Part shown: in pieces, positions 10,986 to 21,985 of the stretch
Position numbering within the stretch: the first letter of the stretch is position 1
How the letters are laid out: every line of letters begins with the position of its first letter
Assembly: GCF_027887165.1 (NCBI RefSeq)
Contig: NC_077227.1
Span: 446,834,462-446,898,461 of the forward strand
Source: Monodelphis domestica
Taxonomy: Eukaryota > Chordata > Mammalia > Didelphimorphia > Didelphidae
Reading direction: 5' to 3'
Length of the DNA: 64,000 nt
Translations under genes and position numbers: made by a program
The notes under the pieces: generated by a model
The model's input: the letters and a program-made list of their open reading frames with translations, nothing else
Told to the model about the DNA's origin: nothing
The model's database searches: none

Positions 10986-12313
10986 TTTAAAAAATTATCT
11001 AGTGTACTTAAAAAATTTTTAATTTTGACAAATTTCCACATGAGTTTTCCAAAGTTATAGGATCCATATTGTCTCCCTCCCTTCTTTCCTTCCTCCTCCA
11101 AGAGCTGACAAGAAATTCAATCTGGGTTATATATGTATTATCACACAAAACATATTTCCATATTATTCATTTTTGTAAGCAGTCTTATAAAACCAGCATC
11201 CCAAAACATACACCCAAATAAACAAGTGATAAAGCATATGTTTTCTTCTGCATTTATACTTAACTAATTCTTTCTCTGGAGGTGGACAGTATTCTTTTTT
11301 AACAAGCTATCAAAATTGTTCTAGATCATTCTACTTCTATTAGTCACAAAGTATATCACATTTGATTGTTCCACATTATTACAGCTACTGTGTATAATGT
11401 TCTCCTGGTTCTACTTATTTCAATCTGCATCAGTTCACATAGGCCTTTCTAGCTCTTTCTGAAATCATCCTGTTCATCATTCCTTATAGCTCAATAGTAT
11501 TCCATCACCATTATATACTACAATTTGTTCAGTCATTCCCCAACTGAGGGACATCCTTTTAGTTTCCAATTTTTTGCCACCACAAAAAGCACAGCTATAA
11601 ATATTTTTGTAATGAGATAATATTTGTAAAGCTAATATTGTCAAGATCAAATTGGCTAATATTTCTAAATGAAATAATATTTCTGAAAATTACATAAATC
11701 TTCTTTCCATGTAGATGTATAAATATTTTTACTTTAATGAGTCTTTTAAACTTTCTCTTTCTTATTTACCTTTTCAGACATCTCTTATGTCTTGGGTTTG
11801 GACTTCAAATTTTTTTTTTTAAATCTGGCTTATTCCTCACGAATGCTTGGAAATCTTCTATCCTATTGAATGACCATTTCCACCCCTGAAAGAATATACG
11901 CAGTTTTGCTAGATTTGTGACTCTAAATTGTAAACCCAAATCTTTTGTCTTCTTGAATATCATAGTCCATGCCTTTTAGTCCTTTAATGTAGAAGTTACT
12001 CCATCCTGGGTGATCCTGATTGCAGCTCCTTGTTATTTGAATGGTTTCTTTATGGCTGCTTGAAGAATTTTCTCCTTAGCTTGGTGGCTCTTGAATTTAG
12101 CTATTATATTCCTGGAAGTTGTCATTTGAGGATTTCTTTATGGAGGTGATCTGTAAATTTTTTCAATTTCAATTTTATTTTCTTGTTCAAGGATCTCTGG
12201 GCAGCTATCTTTGATAATTTCTTGTAATATAATATCCAAGGGTTTTCTTGATCATGGATTTCAGGTAGTTCAATAATTCTCAAATTGTGTCTCCTAGATC
12301 TATTTTCAAGGTC
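10986..12313 (-). mobile_element. Half-L1-like (HAL1-type) element, 3' UTR and ORF1-side part
   Basis: On the - strand this block starts with an L1 3' end (about 10990-11620). Motifs include 'agctctttctgaaatcatcc', 'tagctcaatagtattccatc' and 'cattccccaactgaggg'. It then runs straight into sequence like the ORF1/5' region of L1 ('gatctctgggcagctatctt', 'ttcaataattctcaaattgt') with no ORF2 between. That arrangement is known for HAL1 elements. It continues at 13007 after the LTR insertion. All reading frames are broken. Confidence 0.6.
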
Positions 12314-13006
12314 TGAAGGGTTTCAGTTATAACAAATCATGAAGATATTAAAGATATATTCAAAATCTGACTCTAATGAGAAAAGAGTTCATGGACCAGG
12401 CTTATGGTTATATTTCTAATATTTCACATGATTGATTCCTGAATCCTTAAATTAGATGGGACTTAAATTTTGTTGAACTTAAAAATTAAGCCTCTACTAT
12501 TGTCTACAGTCTGAAGGCTAGCAAGTCATTTGTAAATGTCCTTTGTAATGTCGAAGACCAACACTTAACATCTAAATAAACTTGGTGCCAGTGGTATGGG
12601 AAGAAAAAGATTTGACCAAAGTTGGGAAGGACTTTGAAGTGAGCTTCTTTCCTGGGTACATTGCTATACAGTTGTGTTGCTATTCATTCTTTTATTTTGT
12701 AATTGGTTTTTAAAATTAGGGTAATACTTCTGTTGTTTTACTTGTTTCATTGACATCCCCAGAATCCCCTATCCTATGATCCTATATAAAATCAGTTCAG
12801 CTTGCTCACTTACTCTCTCTGACTTTCGGAGGAAGAGCTCACAGGCTGACATGATGCCGGTGATCTCTGCGTATCTTGAGTTTTTTCTATCTATGTCATT
12901 CCTCCCTTAATCTTTAAACCTTACACACATATTCTCCCAGCTCTTGATTTCCCTTCTAGGTAATTAGACCCACGTGATAATTTTGTAAAGAGGCTGGTTC
13001 TCTTCA
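12314..13006 (+). mobile_element. Solo retroviral LTR nested in the half-L1 element
   Basis: The 693-bp segment begins TGAAGGG and ends TCTTCA, giving inverted ends TGAAG/CTTCA. It interrupts L1-type sequence between 'ttttcaaggtc' and 'taggtcagtc'. The flanking hexamers 12308-12313 (aaggtc) and 13007-13012 (taggtc) match at 5 of 6 bases, as expected for an aged 6-bp target duplication. A TATA box ('cctatataaaatcag') lies at about 12781-12795 on the + strand, followed by a pyrimidine-rich start-site region. No internal viral genes are present, so this is a solo LTR left by LTR-LTR recombination. The 6-bp duplication would suit a betaretrovirus-like (class II) origin, but that is inference. Confidence 0.75.
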
Positions 13007-14290
13007 TAGGTCAGTCATTTTTTCAATAAGATATTTCATGTTTTCTGCTGTTTTTTTCATTCCTTTGATTCTGATTTATTGTTTCTTGATTTGTCATGAA
13101 ATCATTAGTTTCTAGATAGTCAATTCTTATTTTTAAGGTCTGATTTCCTCAGTCAGTTTTTGGTTCTCCTTTTTCAATTGGCCCATTTCTTCTTGCATCA
13201 CCTGCATTTCTCTTTCTCACTTTTCCTCTTCTTCTCTTAATTTGTTTCTAAAGTCTTTTTTGAGTACTTTGAAAATTTGTGTCAAATCCATATTTTTCTT
13301 TTGGACTTTGCATGTGTTTCCTTTGCTTTCACTGTCCTGTTATGTGTCTGTACCTTGTTCTTTGTCTCCACAAAAATTCTTTAGAATTAGGTGGGGTTTT
13401 TTTTGTTTGCTCATTTTTCCTATCTAATTATAGGTAGATTCTATTTTCTGGAAAGTTGGGGTACCCTTTTAAACTTCAGTCCTTGTTTGATATTATTCTC
13501 AGCTTATTTTCTGGGCCTGAGGGCTAAACCTCTGGCAGCTCCCTCTCACTGATGATGCAATTGATCCTTGAGGTGCTGATGGCTTAAGGACTTGCCTCAG
13601 GCTTGGATGTAAGCGTTTGATCTTACTCTGACCTTGATCAGGTCAAGGGCTGATCAAATTCTAGGCCCAGGCTTAGGCTCAAGTTTTTGGTCTTGCTATG
13701 TACTTGATCCAATCAGGTACATCCTTGATTACCCTATCTTGGAGCTCTGCCCTGAACTTTAGGCAGAAAGATTACTACTTAGTACTTAATACTATCAACC
13801 ACCTCAAACTGTGTACTATGTCCTTATCCCAAGCCCAAACTGGAAATTCTGGATTCACTCTGGGCTCACATGGATCAGTCCACTTCAGCTCAGACTACCC
13901 TGGACTGGGACTTCAGAATTCTCAACAGGTTTGAAATTTTAAAGGGTGTGGGTTGACTTGTATCACTATTTGCCTAGGCAGGATCTCAGACTCTGAATGT
14001 TAGCTTGAGCTTAGGTTCTGAACCTCGGACAGCAGATGTGAGGGGAAGAGGTAGCTTGCTCTTCCCTCCTTGCTACAGTCTTTTCATGGCTCTGCTTTCC
14101 TCTCATCCCAGTTCCCCAGATGATCTCTGCCTACCTTTTGGGTTTTTCTTTTCTTGAAAATTGTTTCACTCTGTCTCCCTATTGGTTCTTTCACTCCTGT
14201 ATTCGTTTTGGGGTGATATTTTAATCTTGGTCGGAGAGGATTCTCATGGTGACATGGAGCACCTCTGGTTCACTTTTCCATCTTGGCTCT
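13007..14290 (-). mobile_element. Continuation of the half-L1-like element
   Basis: L1 ORF1/5' region text resumes after the LTR: 'ttttttcaataagatatttc', 'ttctttgatttgtcatgaaa'-like wording and 'attggcccatttcttcttgc', down to 'ttttccatcttggctctg' near 14285. That last motif is a typical L1 5' end read in reverse. It is decayed and non-coding. Confidence 0.6.
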
Positions 14291-14361
14291 GAAATAATAG
14301 TTCTGGTATGTTACTCCTTGAATACTTTGTAAATTACGAAGTACTATATTGTTATTTATTT

Positions 14362-14610
14362 GTTTCAGTCATGTCTGACGCTTCATCACCCCATCTGCGG
14401 TTTTCTTGGCAAAGATACTAGAGTGGTTTGATATTTCTTTCTCCAGCTTATTTTCTAGATGAGGAAACTGAGGCAAACAAGATAAAGTGACTTGCTCAGG
14501 GTCACACAGATAGGAAATATCTGAGGCCAGATTTGAATTCTGGAAGACAAATCTTCCTAATTCCAGGCTTAGTTCTTTATTCTTATCCATTGTACCACTT
14601 AGCTGCCCAC
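14362..14610 (-). repeat. SINE with RTE/Bov-B-like tail, reverse
   Basis: 'ttcagtcatgtctgacgctt', 'ttcttggcaaagatactaga', 'gatgaggaaactgaggcaaa' and 'cacttagctgccc' occur in reverse family order. Confidence 0.8.
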
Positions 14611-15292
14611 AGAATACTAACATAAGTAATATTATTGTTCTTCTTATCATTATCATTCTAGGCAAGTTTTCTGTATTATAATAGACAAAGTTGTTTGTTT
14701 GTTTTTTCATTTGAAATGATGCAGGGCTAAGAACTAGGAAACTTAACCTGAGTTTCAAGGAAAATTTGATCTGATCTACTGACTACATATATGAACAAGT
14801 CATCACACTTCTCTGACCCTCGAATTTCTTATTTGTAAGATTAAAGTGTTGGACTAAATGATCTCTTAGATCTCTTATAGCTCTCAAAGTCTGTATGATT
14901 TTATGATTCTACAATAGTTACCAGGATAGAGAGAAAGCTTATTGAAAGAAATGGAGTGGGAAGATGACTTCATCAAGACTGTCTGAGCTGGCTAATAGCT
15001 CAGAAAATATTACTTTCAATGAAGAATTTCTTTGGGACTGTTTATTGTAACCTCACAATCTAGCCTAGGTTGAAGTTGAACCCCAAGACAAAACATTTCT
15101 TGGCTAGGACCTCAACTATACAGACCCCTATGGTACAGAGACAATTCACAGAACTTAGAGATGCCAAGATATTGGATGCTGATGTCATTTTCTTTAATGG
15201 AATCACAGAGATTTGGAAAGATCTCCTGGGGAGGGTAGAGAATCCTAGAGCTGAGATTGTTAACTGGAATTCTGAGAAATCAAGCTCTTCCT
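14611..15292. other. Intergenic with a MIR-like remnant
   Basis: About 14740-14910 reads like a MIR fragment ('gaatttcttatttgtaagat', 'ggactaaatgatctctt'). The rest, including a short open frame at 15070-15330 that runs into the next SINE, has no recognisable identity. Confidence 0.4.
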
Positions 15293-15503
15293 TCTTTTTT
15301 TTTTTAAACCCTTACCTTCTGAAACCTTAGCATCAATACTGTGTATTTGTTCCAAGGCAGAAGAGTGGTAAGGACTAGGCAATAAGGGTTAAGTGACTTG
15401 CCCAGGATCACACAGCTAGGAAGTGTCTGAGGTCAGACTTGAACCCAGGACCTCCCATCTCTAGGCCTGGCTCTCAATCCACTGAGCTACCCAACTTTCC
15501 CCT
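15293..15503 (-). repeat. Marsupial tRNA-derived SINE, reverse
   Basis: T-run, 'aaacccttaccttctgaaac', 'caatactgtgtatttgttcc', 'gtgacttgcccaggatcaca' and a head ending 'gagctacccaactttcccc'. Confidence 0.85.
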
Positions 15504-16053
15504 GGAACTCAAGTTCTTTGAGAGAACTGTTTCTTTGGGAATTCTAGGAACCTAGGTTTGGGACCCCATGCAAGGAAGCAGGAAGGTATGACTGGGGCTC
15601 AGGCAGATGATCTAGTGATTGAATTAGAGAGGAAGAAAAAAAGAAGAAAGATGTGGGGCAGAGGAGTGGATAAGAGCTGATACCAGGCTAAATCGGCAGT
15701 TGTGACAGTTGGTAAGAACTCATTTAGAAACCTCTTTCACCTGATTTCCCAGATCACAAAAAGCCATGCTGTACTTTGCCTAAAGGTTTATTTGTTATTT
15801 AATTCTGCTGACAAATTACCTGGACATTATGGTGGTTTTTTTGTTTGTCTGCTTGTTTTTTATCTAAGCCTAAAAGTATGTAGTTTTAAATTGAGAGAAG
15901 GAATATTAGCCCATAGAACAACATTGTTTTTCTTATTTACTCAGGAGTACTTTGGGGGCTGAGCAATAAGAGAATGACTGCAATTTTGGTCACTTCTGAC
16001 CTATTATTCTACTTTGTACTTGGGGAGAGCAAATTTATAAAGAAATGAGTCAG
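15504..16053. other. No recognisable feature
   Basis: Intergenic sequence. Short open frames such as 15702-15962 show no family resemblance. Confidence 0.45.
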
Positions 16054-16252
16054 TAGGGGCAGCTAGGTGGCTCTGTGGAGAGTGAGGCTTAGAGACAAGA
16101 GGTTTGGGGTTTAAATTTGATCTCAGAAAGTCCCTTTCTATATGACCCTGGGCAAATCACTTAATTCCAATTGCCTAGCCCTTCTTGTTCTTCTGCTTTG
16201 GAACAGATACCTTGTATTGATTCTAAGACAGAAGGTAAGGGTTATTTAAAAA
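16054..16252 (+). repeat. Marsupial tRNA-derived SINE
   Basis: 'gggcagctaggtggctctgt', 'atgaccctgggcaaatcact', 'ttgattctaagacagaaggt' and an A-rich end. Confidence 0.82.
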
Positions 16253-16288
16253 AGCAAACAAAAAGTAAGCATCAATAATACATTCTGC

Positions 16289-16289
<1 letters not shown>

Positions 16290-16350
<61 letters not shown>
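16290..16350. repeat. (GT)n microsatellite, about 30 units
   Basis: Uninterrupted GT dinucleotides just after the SINE tail. Likely length-polymorphic. Confidence 0.95.
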
Positions 16351-16352
<2 letters not shown>

Positions 16353-16389
16353 TTTCTTGAGTTCACCATCCATAGCCTAGTGGCACATC

Positions 16390-16880
16390 CCTGTTCTCCT
16401 CAGTTCTCTGCTTTTATATAGTAATTGAAAGTTTGCAAAGCATTTTACATTGATTATTTCATTTGCTTTTAATAACTCTTACAGATGAAAAAACTGAGGT
16501 TCAGGGTTAAGTGAATTAGCCAATTTTCCTCAAGAATTACATAGCAAATGTAATGGCACTCCGGTGCCATCGTTAAAATCCAGTTCTTTTTAATATCAAC
16601 ATTTTACTCTATGTGGTTTTGTTATATGTCAACAAGAAAAAAAAAGTCTCTGAAGAGCTGAAAATAAATGCCACAGAAGTACACAGTGTGTGTGAGTAGA
16701 CAGCCCCATATAATCAATCAGGAATTTTGAAGACTAGGTAAACGTCTTTGCAACTTATAATCTTAGAAAGTTGCTGAGAGCACTTAGGTTAAATGACTTG
16801 CTCAGGGTCACATAGCCAGTATGTGTCAGAGACTGGATTTGAATCCAGGAATTTCTGGCTTCAAAGCCAACCCTTTATTT
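16390..16880. repeat. MIR-like fragments
   Basis: Two decayed copies: about 16410-16580 ('cattttacattgattatttc', 'acagatgaaaaaactgaggt') and 16740-16880 ('gacttgctcagggtcacata', 'tttgaatccaggaatttctg'). Confidence 0.55.
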
Positions 16881-17189
16881 GAAGCCTCTCTGCCTCTTAT
16901 GCCTCTTAAAAGTAGCTCTGGAGCAATTTTGTAGGGAGATTAATTTTGCACTTTGCAAAATGGAAAGAAAGCGGGAAAGATTGGAGTTAGGGGGCTATTA
17001 CAAATGTTTCCAGTTATCTGAGCATGTATCCCTTGGACTCCTTGAAGCCAGGGGCTGTGTAACAACATAACATCTTTGTATCTCCAGGTTACCTAACACA
17101 GACCCTTTTTGCAGGCTCTTAATAATTTGAATGAATTGAACTATCAAAATTACATGATCGATCACCACATCCATCTAGCAGTTGGACCA

Positions 17190-17790
17190 GTTAATAAGAA
17201 TTTATTAAGAGTTAGTACTGGGTGCCAGGCACTATGATAAATGCCAGAGACACAAGGGAAACAACAGGGTCCCTGCCTTCAAATTTCTAATATGGAAGAC
17301 AACATGCAAATAACTGTATACATACAAGATAAATGTGATACATACATACAAGATAATAACACACATTTGAGATTAATAAATAGATAAGAGATAATCACAA
17401 ATGAAGGGTATTGTTATTTGCTGTGTGGAGCAGAAGTTGAGGGACTTGGAATGGCCTCCTGCAAAAAGTGGGACTTGAGTCTTCCCTCCAGACAATACTT
17501 TTCATCTGTGATTATCTCGAATCTATTAATTCATCTTGTATGTAGGCATGCCTTGGTAAAAAGCCAGGTGGTGGAGGTAGGCAAGGAGGTCATTCCATGC
17601 ATGGGGGATAGGCAATACAAAGTTATGGAGTCAGTAGATGAAGCGTCCCATATGAGAAATAGCAAGTTGGGCAATTTAATAGGATTTCTATCTTGAGGGA
17701 GGGGGGGGGGGCGGGATGAGGGATAAGTGGAGAGTGGCTGCATAGAGTATAAGAAATCTGAATAGCCAGGAAGGAGGGAAAAGAAGTAAT
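17190..17790 (+). repeat. Old interspersed repeat related to the one at 3036
   Basis: Same opening order as at 3036: 'aagaatttattaagagttag', 'gtgccaggcactatgataaa', 'ggtccctgccttcaaatttc'. The family is uncertain (L2-related or other). Confidence 0.45.
17697..17716 (+). repeat. G-run (possible G-quadruplex)
   Basis: An almost pure G tract broken by single A and C bases. It could fold as a quadruplex. It is also a place where assembly errors are common. Confidence 0.7.
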
Positions 17791-17861
17791 GCCCTTAGGT
17801 GCAGAAAATTGCCAAACTTTAACTTGGAGGTCCCAGGTCTTAGCCCCAGGGACTCTGACCA

Positions 17862-19600
17862 CTACTTACCTATTTAATTATAACCCTTCTGGTTGACTAT
17901 TTTCTCACCATTTTGCAGAGGTCCTGAAGGAAAGTCAAGCCTAGAAAGAATAAACTGGTTAGTCCACCATACTCCCCCAGGGAAAATATTTTAACTTTAT
18001 TCTTCAAGCTATGTCTGGGGATTTATTTGTTTTTTTCTTTTTAAAAGGGTAAGGGTCTTAGACCAGAGGTCTAAGCAGGGCAAAATCCCAGTGAAATAAA
18101 GAAACTTTTCAAGGTCTGATGTTATAAAGTAGAAGGGTTTGAATCCCTGTTCTCTGAGGGCAATGACTTCTTTTTCCACAAGACCATCTGGCCATTGAAG
18201 TCCATCTCTGGTACACAGTTGTATACCTTTCTGTATTACTCTTTTATTGCTTCATAGTTGCAGGTCCTACCCAACTGGTGAAACAGTTAACTCAGAGATG
18301 GCAGGAATCCTCGCTCTTCCTTCTTCAGCCCCCTGTAGCTAATTCCCTGCCAGGCATACAATCTAGAAGAGCTAAGAAAATGTATCCTTAACAGTTATTT
18401 CCTTCAACCCCCTCATTATATAGGAGAGGAAACTGAGTCCCAAAGGGAGGGGTGGGGATTAACTTGCTGGGATCAAAGAGCTAAATAATGAGGAGCAGTG
18501 GCAGAGATGGGGCAGAATGACTTGATAATTTTTAGGAAAAAAGATTCTTCTGCTTACCATACTCTCATTAAGTCCACTGTAGATTTATTTATTTTGGGGC
18601 CAGGATTTTTTTTTAAAGCTATTTTCAACCACCTAGCATGTTACAAGTCTTGAGAAATATTTGATGGATGAAACTCATAAATTGCCTAACCCTAATTCTT
18701 TCTAATAAAGAGATGAATACCATAATGTATGAGCTGACAGAGTTTTGTGATAAGAAATTCAGATTTCAGTGATGATAAAAATTCCTTAGTTTCTGCCACC
18801 AACATTCAGTTGGATAAATTATAAATGTAAAGCATTTGGAGCAATAGCTATTCTGAATTATTTCATTATCTCTGAACAAAATAGTTTGTGGAGTTGTTTT
18901 AATCAACTTTATAACTCCTTCAAGCACTGTGTGAATTGTAAAATTCAAAGCTTTTCACTCTTCAAAAAACTCTTTTCAAAAATTTAGAAAACCTACTCAA
19001 ACAAAGGTCATCCATTTTCGGTGTTTTCCATTTTGATATGCTTTTCCTAAGAGCTTATAATGAAAAGAACCCATGTTACTGTGCCTCTACCCCGTCCAAA
19101 GATAATGTTCTCTCAGCATGGTAAAATCTGAATTGAAGAAAATCTCAGATGAACATTGAGAGCTAGAAGAGCTCTTGGAGTTTTCTGAGCTAATGGCAAC
19201 CTTTTTTACAAGCAAGGAAGACTGTGCTAGTAGCAGAAACAATTCTGGTTTTGCAATCAGAGGGCTGCAATCTGCTCCGTCCACAGACTAATTTAATTTT
19301 TCCCAGCTTCAATCTCTTCAGTTGTAAAATGAGAGGTTGGGCTAGGTGACCAACCTCTGAGGTTCCAGCTTTTATAGCTATATTCCTAGGAGCTGAGGCC
19401 CGGAAAATTTAAATGATTTAGCCAATGTCACATATTTAGGCTGCCTTGAACTGAATTTCTTTCTTGGGTTCTCTCCAAACTAATTGTCAGACTGGGTCAG
19501 GATCACTTGGAAGATTTTGTACCAAACATTACTAAGTTTTCCAGGAGGAAAGCCATTGTGCTTTTTCTAAGGACTCTGAAAATCTAGTTCTAACGCATAT
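17862..19600. other. No clear feature apart from one MIR-like scrap
   Basis: A MIR-like piece ('ataggagaggaaactgagtc') sits near 18418-18500, and another near 19310-19430 ('cagttgtaaaatgagaggtt'). The rest is unassigned, with no exon or RNA gene recognised. Confidence 0.45.
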
Positions 19601-20130
19601 AAGAAATCGCTGTACGTCCCTCACCCTGTAGTAGGTACCACTCTGGGAATGCGTGTACATGGGTGGGGTGTCTTATCTCCCAGGAGGAAGCAGCCCAGAG
19701 CCCGTGGGGGTGGGGACATCCCAAGCAGGAGCCCGACGTGCCTCAGGGAGCTATGGCAGGAACTGGGCGGAGCTGGCGCTGCCAGAACTTTGGTGGCAGA
19801 GCCCAGGCTGCCGGAGGGGCAGACGGGAGCAGGCGGAGTCAATGGCCTGAGTGATCTTGCAGGTGTGTGGAAGGGTCGGGGAGAGGGGAGGGCCGGACTG
19901 TCTGCGCCTGGTGTTGGGGAGGAAGAAGCCCCCTTCCCTACTTCCTAACTGACTATGGATTTCACTTTTCTGTTTGGCCCTGGGTGGCACAGAGTGGGAA
20001 GGGCACATAGCAGTCCTGGTACTGGACCCCTGGCTCCTCCCCGCACCGCTCTAGGTTGTGACTGCACTTTGTTTTGGTTCCGCAGGGAAGGGGCCGGAGA
20101 TGTGAGGAAGATTTAAGAGAATGGCTGCTG
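19600..20130. promoter_or_regulatory. GC-rich patch, candidate promoter or 5' exon region
   Basis: This is the only clearly GC-rich, CpG-containing non-coding patch upstream of NOD2 (for example around 19720-19905). It includes 'tgatcttgcaggtgtgtgg', where a GT follows AG and could act as a donor near 19862. It could be a promoter or non-coding first exon of NOD2, or the 5' end of a divergent neighbour such as SNX20, which lies upstream of NOD2 in human. No protein match supports either, so this is a candidate only. Confidence 0.3.
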
Positions 20131-20394
20131 TGTACTTTTGCCGAGGCTTGAGCCTCTAGCTCTGTGTCTAGGTATGAAATGCGATTGGATTTAAGTGACT
20201 ACTGTCTGCCATTCACCGAGCTAGGCGCTGAGGATGCAAAGAATGAAACAATTCCTCCTTTAAAGCGCTTACAAAAAACAAGTAGGTATTTCTTGGGATG
20301 GGGGAATTTTCGGAAGTTTGACCAAGATGAGGAGCCTCTTTGCTTATAGCCCAGAAGGACTCCAAAGTAGACATTCGGTTGTTGTGGTTTCATC

Positions 20395-20612
20395 GTTTTT
20401 CAGTCTATGTCCCACTCTTTCTGACCCCTTTTGGGATGTTTTTGCAAAGATATTGGAGTGGTTTGCTCTCTCTTTCTCCAGCTGCATTTTATAGATAAGG
20501 AAACTGAGGCAAACAGGGTAGGTGACTTTCCCGGGCTCACGGGAAACTCAAATCTGAGGCAGGGTTGAACTTTTGGTCTGGCTTTCTGCCACCTAGTTGC
20601 CCTCGGGGCACT
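20395..20612 (-). repeat. SINE with RTE/Bov-B-like tail, reverse
   Basis: 'cagtctatgtcccactcttt', 'ttgcaaagatattggagtgg', 'gataaggaaactgaggcaaa' and an end at 'acctagttgccct'. Confidence 0.78.
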
Positions 20613-20885
20613 GGGACTCCAGGCTTCATTTCTTGTTTCTGATAACCCTGCCCCTTCCACTAGGTTGGCACCAAGGAACGGCTGACCCTCCATCCTGGAA
20701 AGAACACTTCCTCCTCAAAATATTGATGGAGCTAGCAGAAAGTTGTAGATACTTTAGGACAAGCTGAAGCTCTCCAGAGAAGTTCTGCCGCCCCATGGAG
20801 AGGGTAAGTGGAATTCAGTAGCTATTGGAGATTGGAGATAAGACTCTCCTGGCCCTATTTTTAGGTCTTAACCTCTCCTGTTTTG

Positions 20886-20887
<2 letters not shown>

Positions 20888-20959
<72 letters not shown>
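20888..20959. repeat. (TG)n microsatellite, about 36 units
   Basis: A perfect TG run of 72 bp. Confidence 0.95.
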
Positions 20960-20961
<2 letters not shown>

Positions 20962-21786
20962 TTAAGCTCCTATATGTCCGGGACTTCAGTGAGCAGTATC
21001 TACATCTTCTGTGTAGAGCAGAATAGGCTCCTTTAAGACTGAATACTTTCACTATGAAGTTCTTGTGCTCAAACCTCTGTATGTTTCCCTTCGATGTTCT
21101 TTTGCTCTGATTAGCAAAGATTGCTGAAGATCATTTACTTCCTAGGTTATTGTCTAAAGACTGGAATTATAGAAGTCATCTTAGTACAACTACCAGTCTA
21201 AGGCAGCAACTACTGCAGTAGCACCTCCCACAAGTGTTTGCACAGCCTCAGCTGGAAGATTTTTGAGATGGAGAACTCCCCCCTTTTCAAGGAAGCCATC
21301 TGACTTCATTGTTGGGCAGCAAACATTGTTTGAGAAATTATTTTTCTTATGGAACTGGAAGCTGTTTCTCTGCCACCAAGGCCTCTACCCCTCCTGGATC
21401 ACAAAGGATTAATCTAATACCCCTTAACAGCATCAAATTTAAAGCTAGGGATCATGTTTTGGACTAAATGGTCCCATTTCTTTCAGCTTTCTATGATATC
21501 ATTTCATGTTCTTTTCTCATCTTGATCATTGTTCTGGGGATGTGTCCAAAGTTTTCAGTGTTCCTCAGGAAATGTCCTCAGAACTAGATACAATGATTCA
21601 GAGGTGGTTTGTCCTCCTTAGCATTTCTACAATATATCCCCTTCTCATACCACAACCACTGCAGTTTAGGGCCTCCATTACCTCTAGTCTCCCATCTCCA
21701 ATCCATTCTCCACACCATTGCCAAAGTGATATTCCTGAAGCATGGGTCTGAACATGTCACTCTTGAGCAGAGCTGTTTGTATGTTA
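20960..21786. other. Intergenic; L2-like scrap near 21620-21780
   Basis: Wording such as 'ccaatccattctccacacca' and 'catgtcactcttgagcag' resembles the L2 3' region in reverse. No gene was recognised. Confidence 0.35.
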
Positions 21787-21985
21787 TTCTTTTAAAATCC
21801 TTACCTTCTCTCTCAGAATCGATATGAAGTATTGGTTCCAAGGCAGATGAGGGATAAGGGCTAGGCAATTGGGGTTAAGTGACTTTCTCAGGGCCATACA
21901 GCTTCATGGTATCTGAGATCAGATTTGAACCCAAGACTTCCAGTCCCAGGCTTGGCTCTCTCTCCACTGAGCCACCTAGCTGTCT
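21787..21985 (-). repeat. Marsupial tRNA-derived SINE, reverse
   Basis: 'aaaatccttaccttctctct', 'gtattggttccaaggcagat', 'tttgaacccaagacttccag' and a head ending 'gagccacctagctgtctct'. Confidence 0.82.

Noticed and set aside
15070-15330. An 86-codon frame considered as a small gene
   Set aside because: It runs into a SINE T-run, has no family resemblance and no splice or promoter support.
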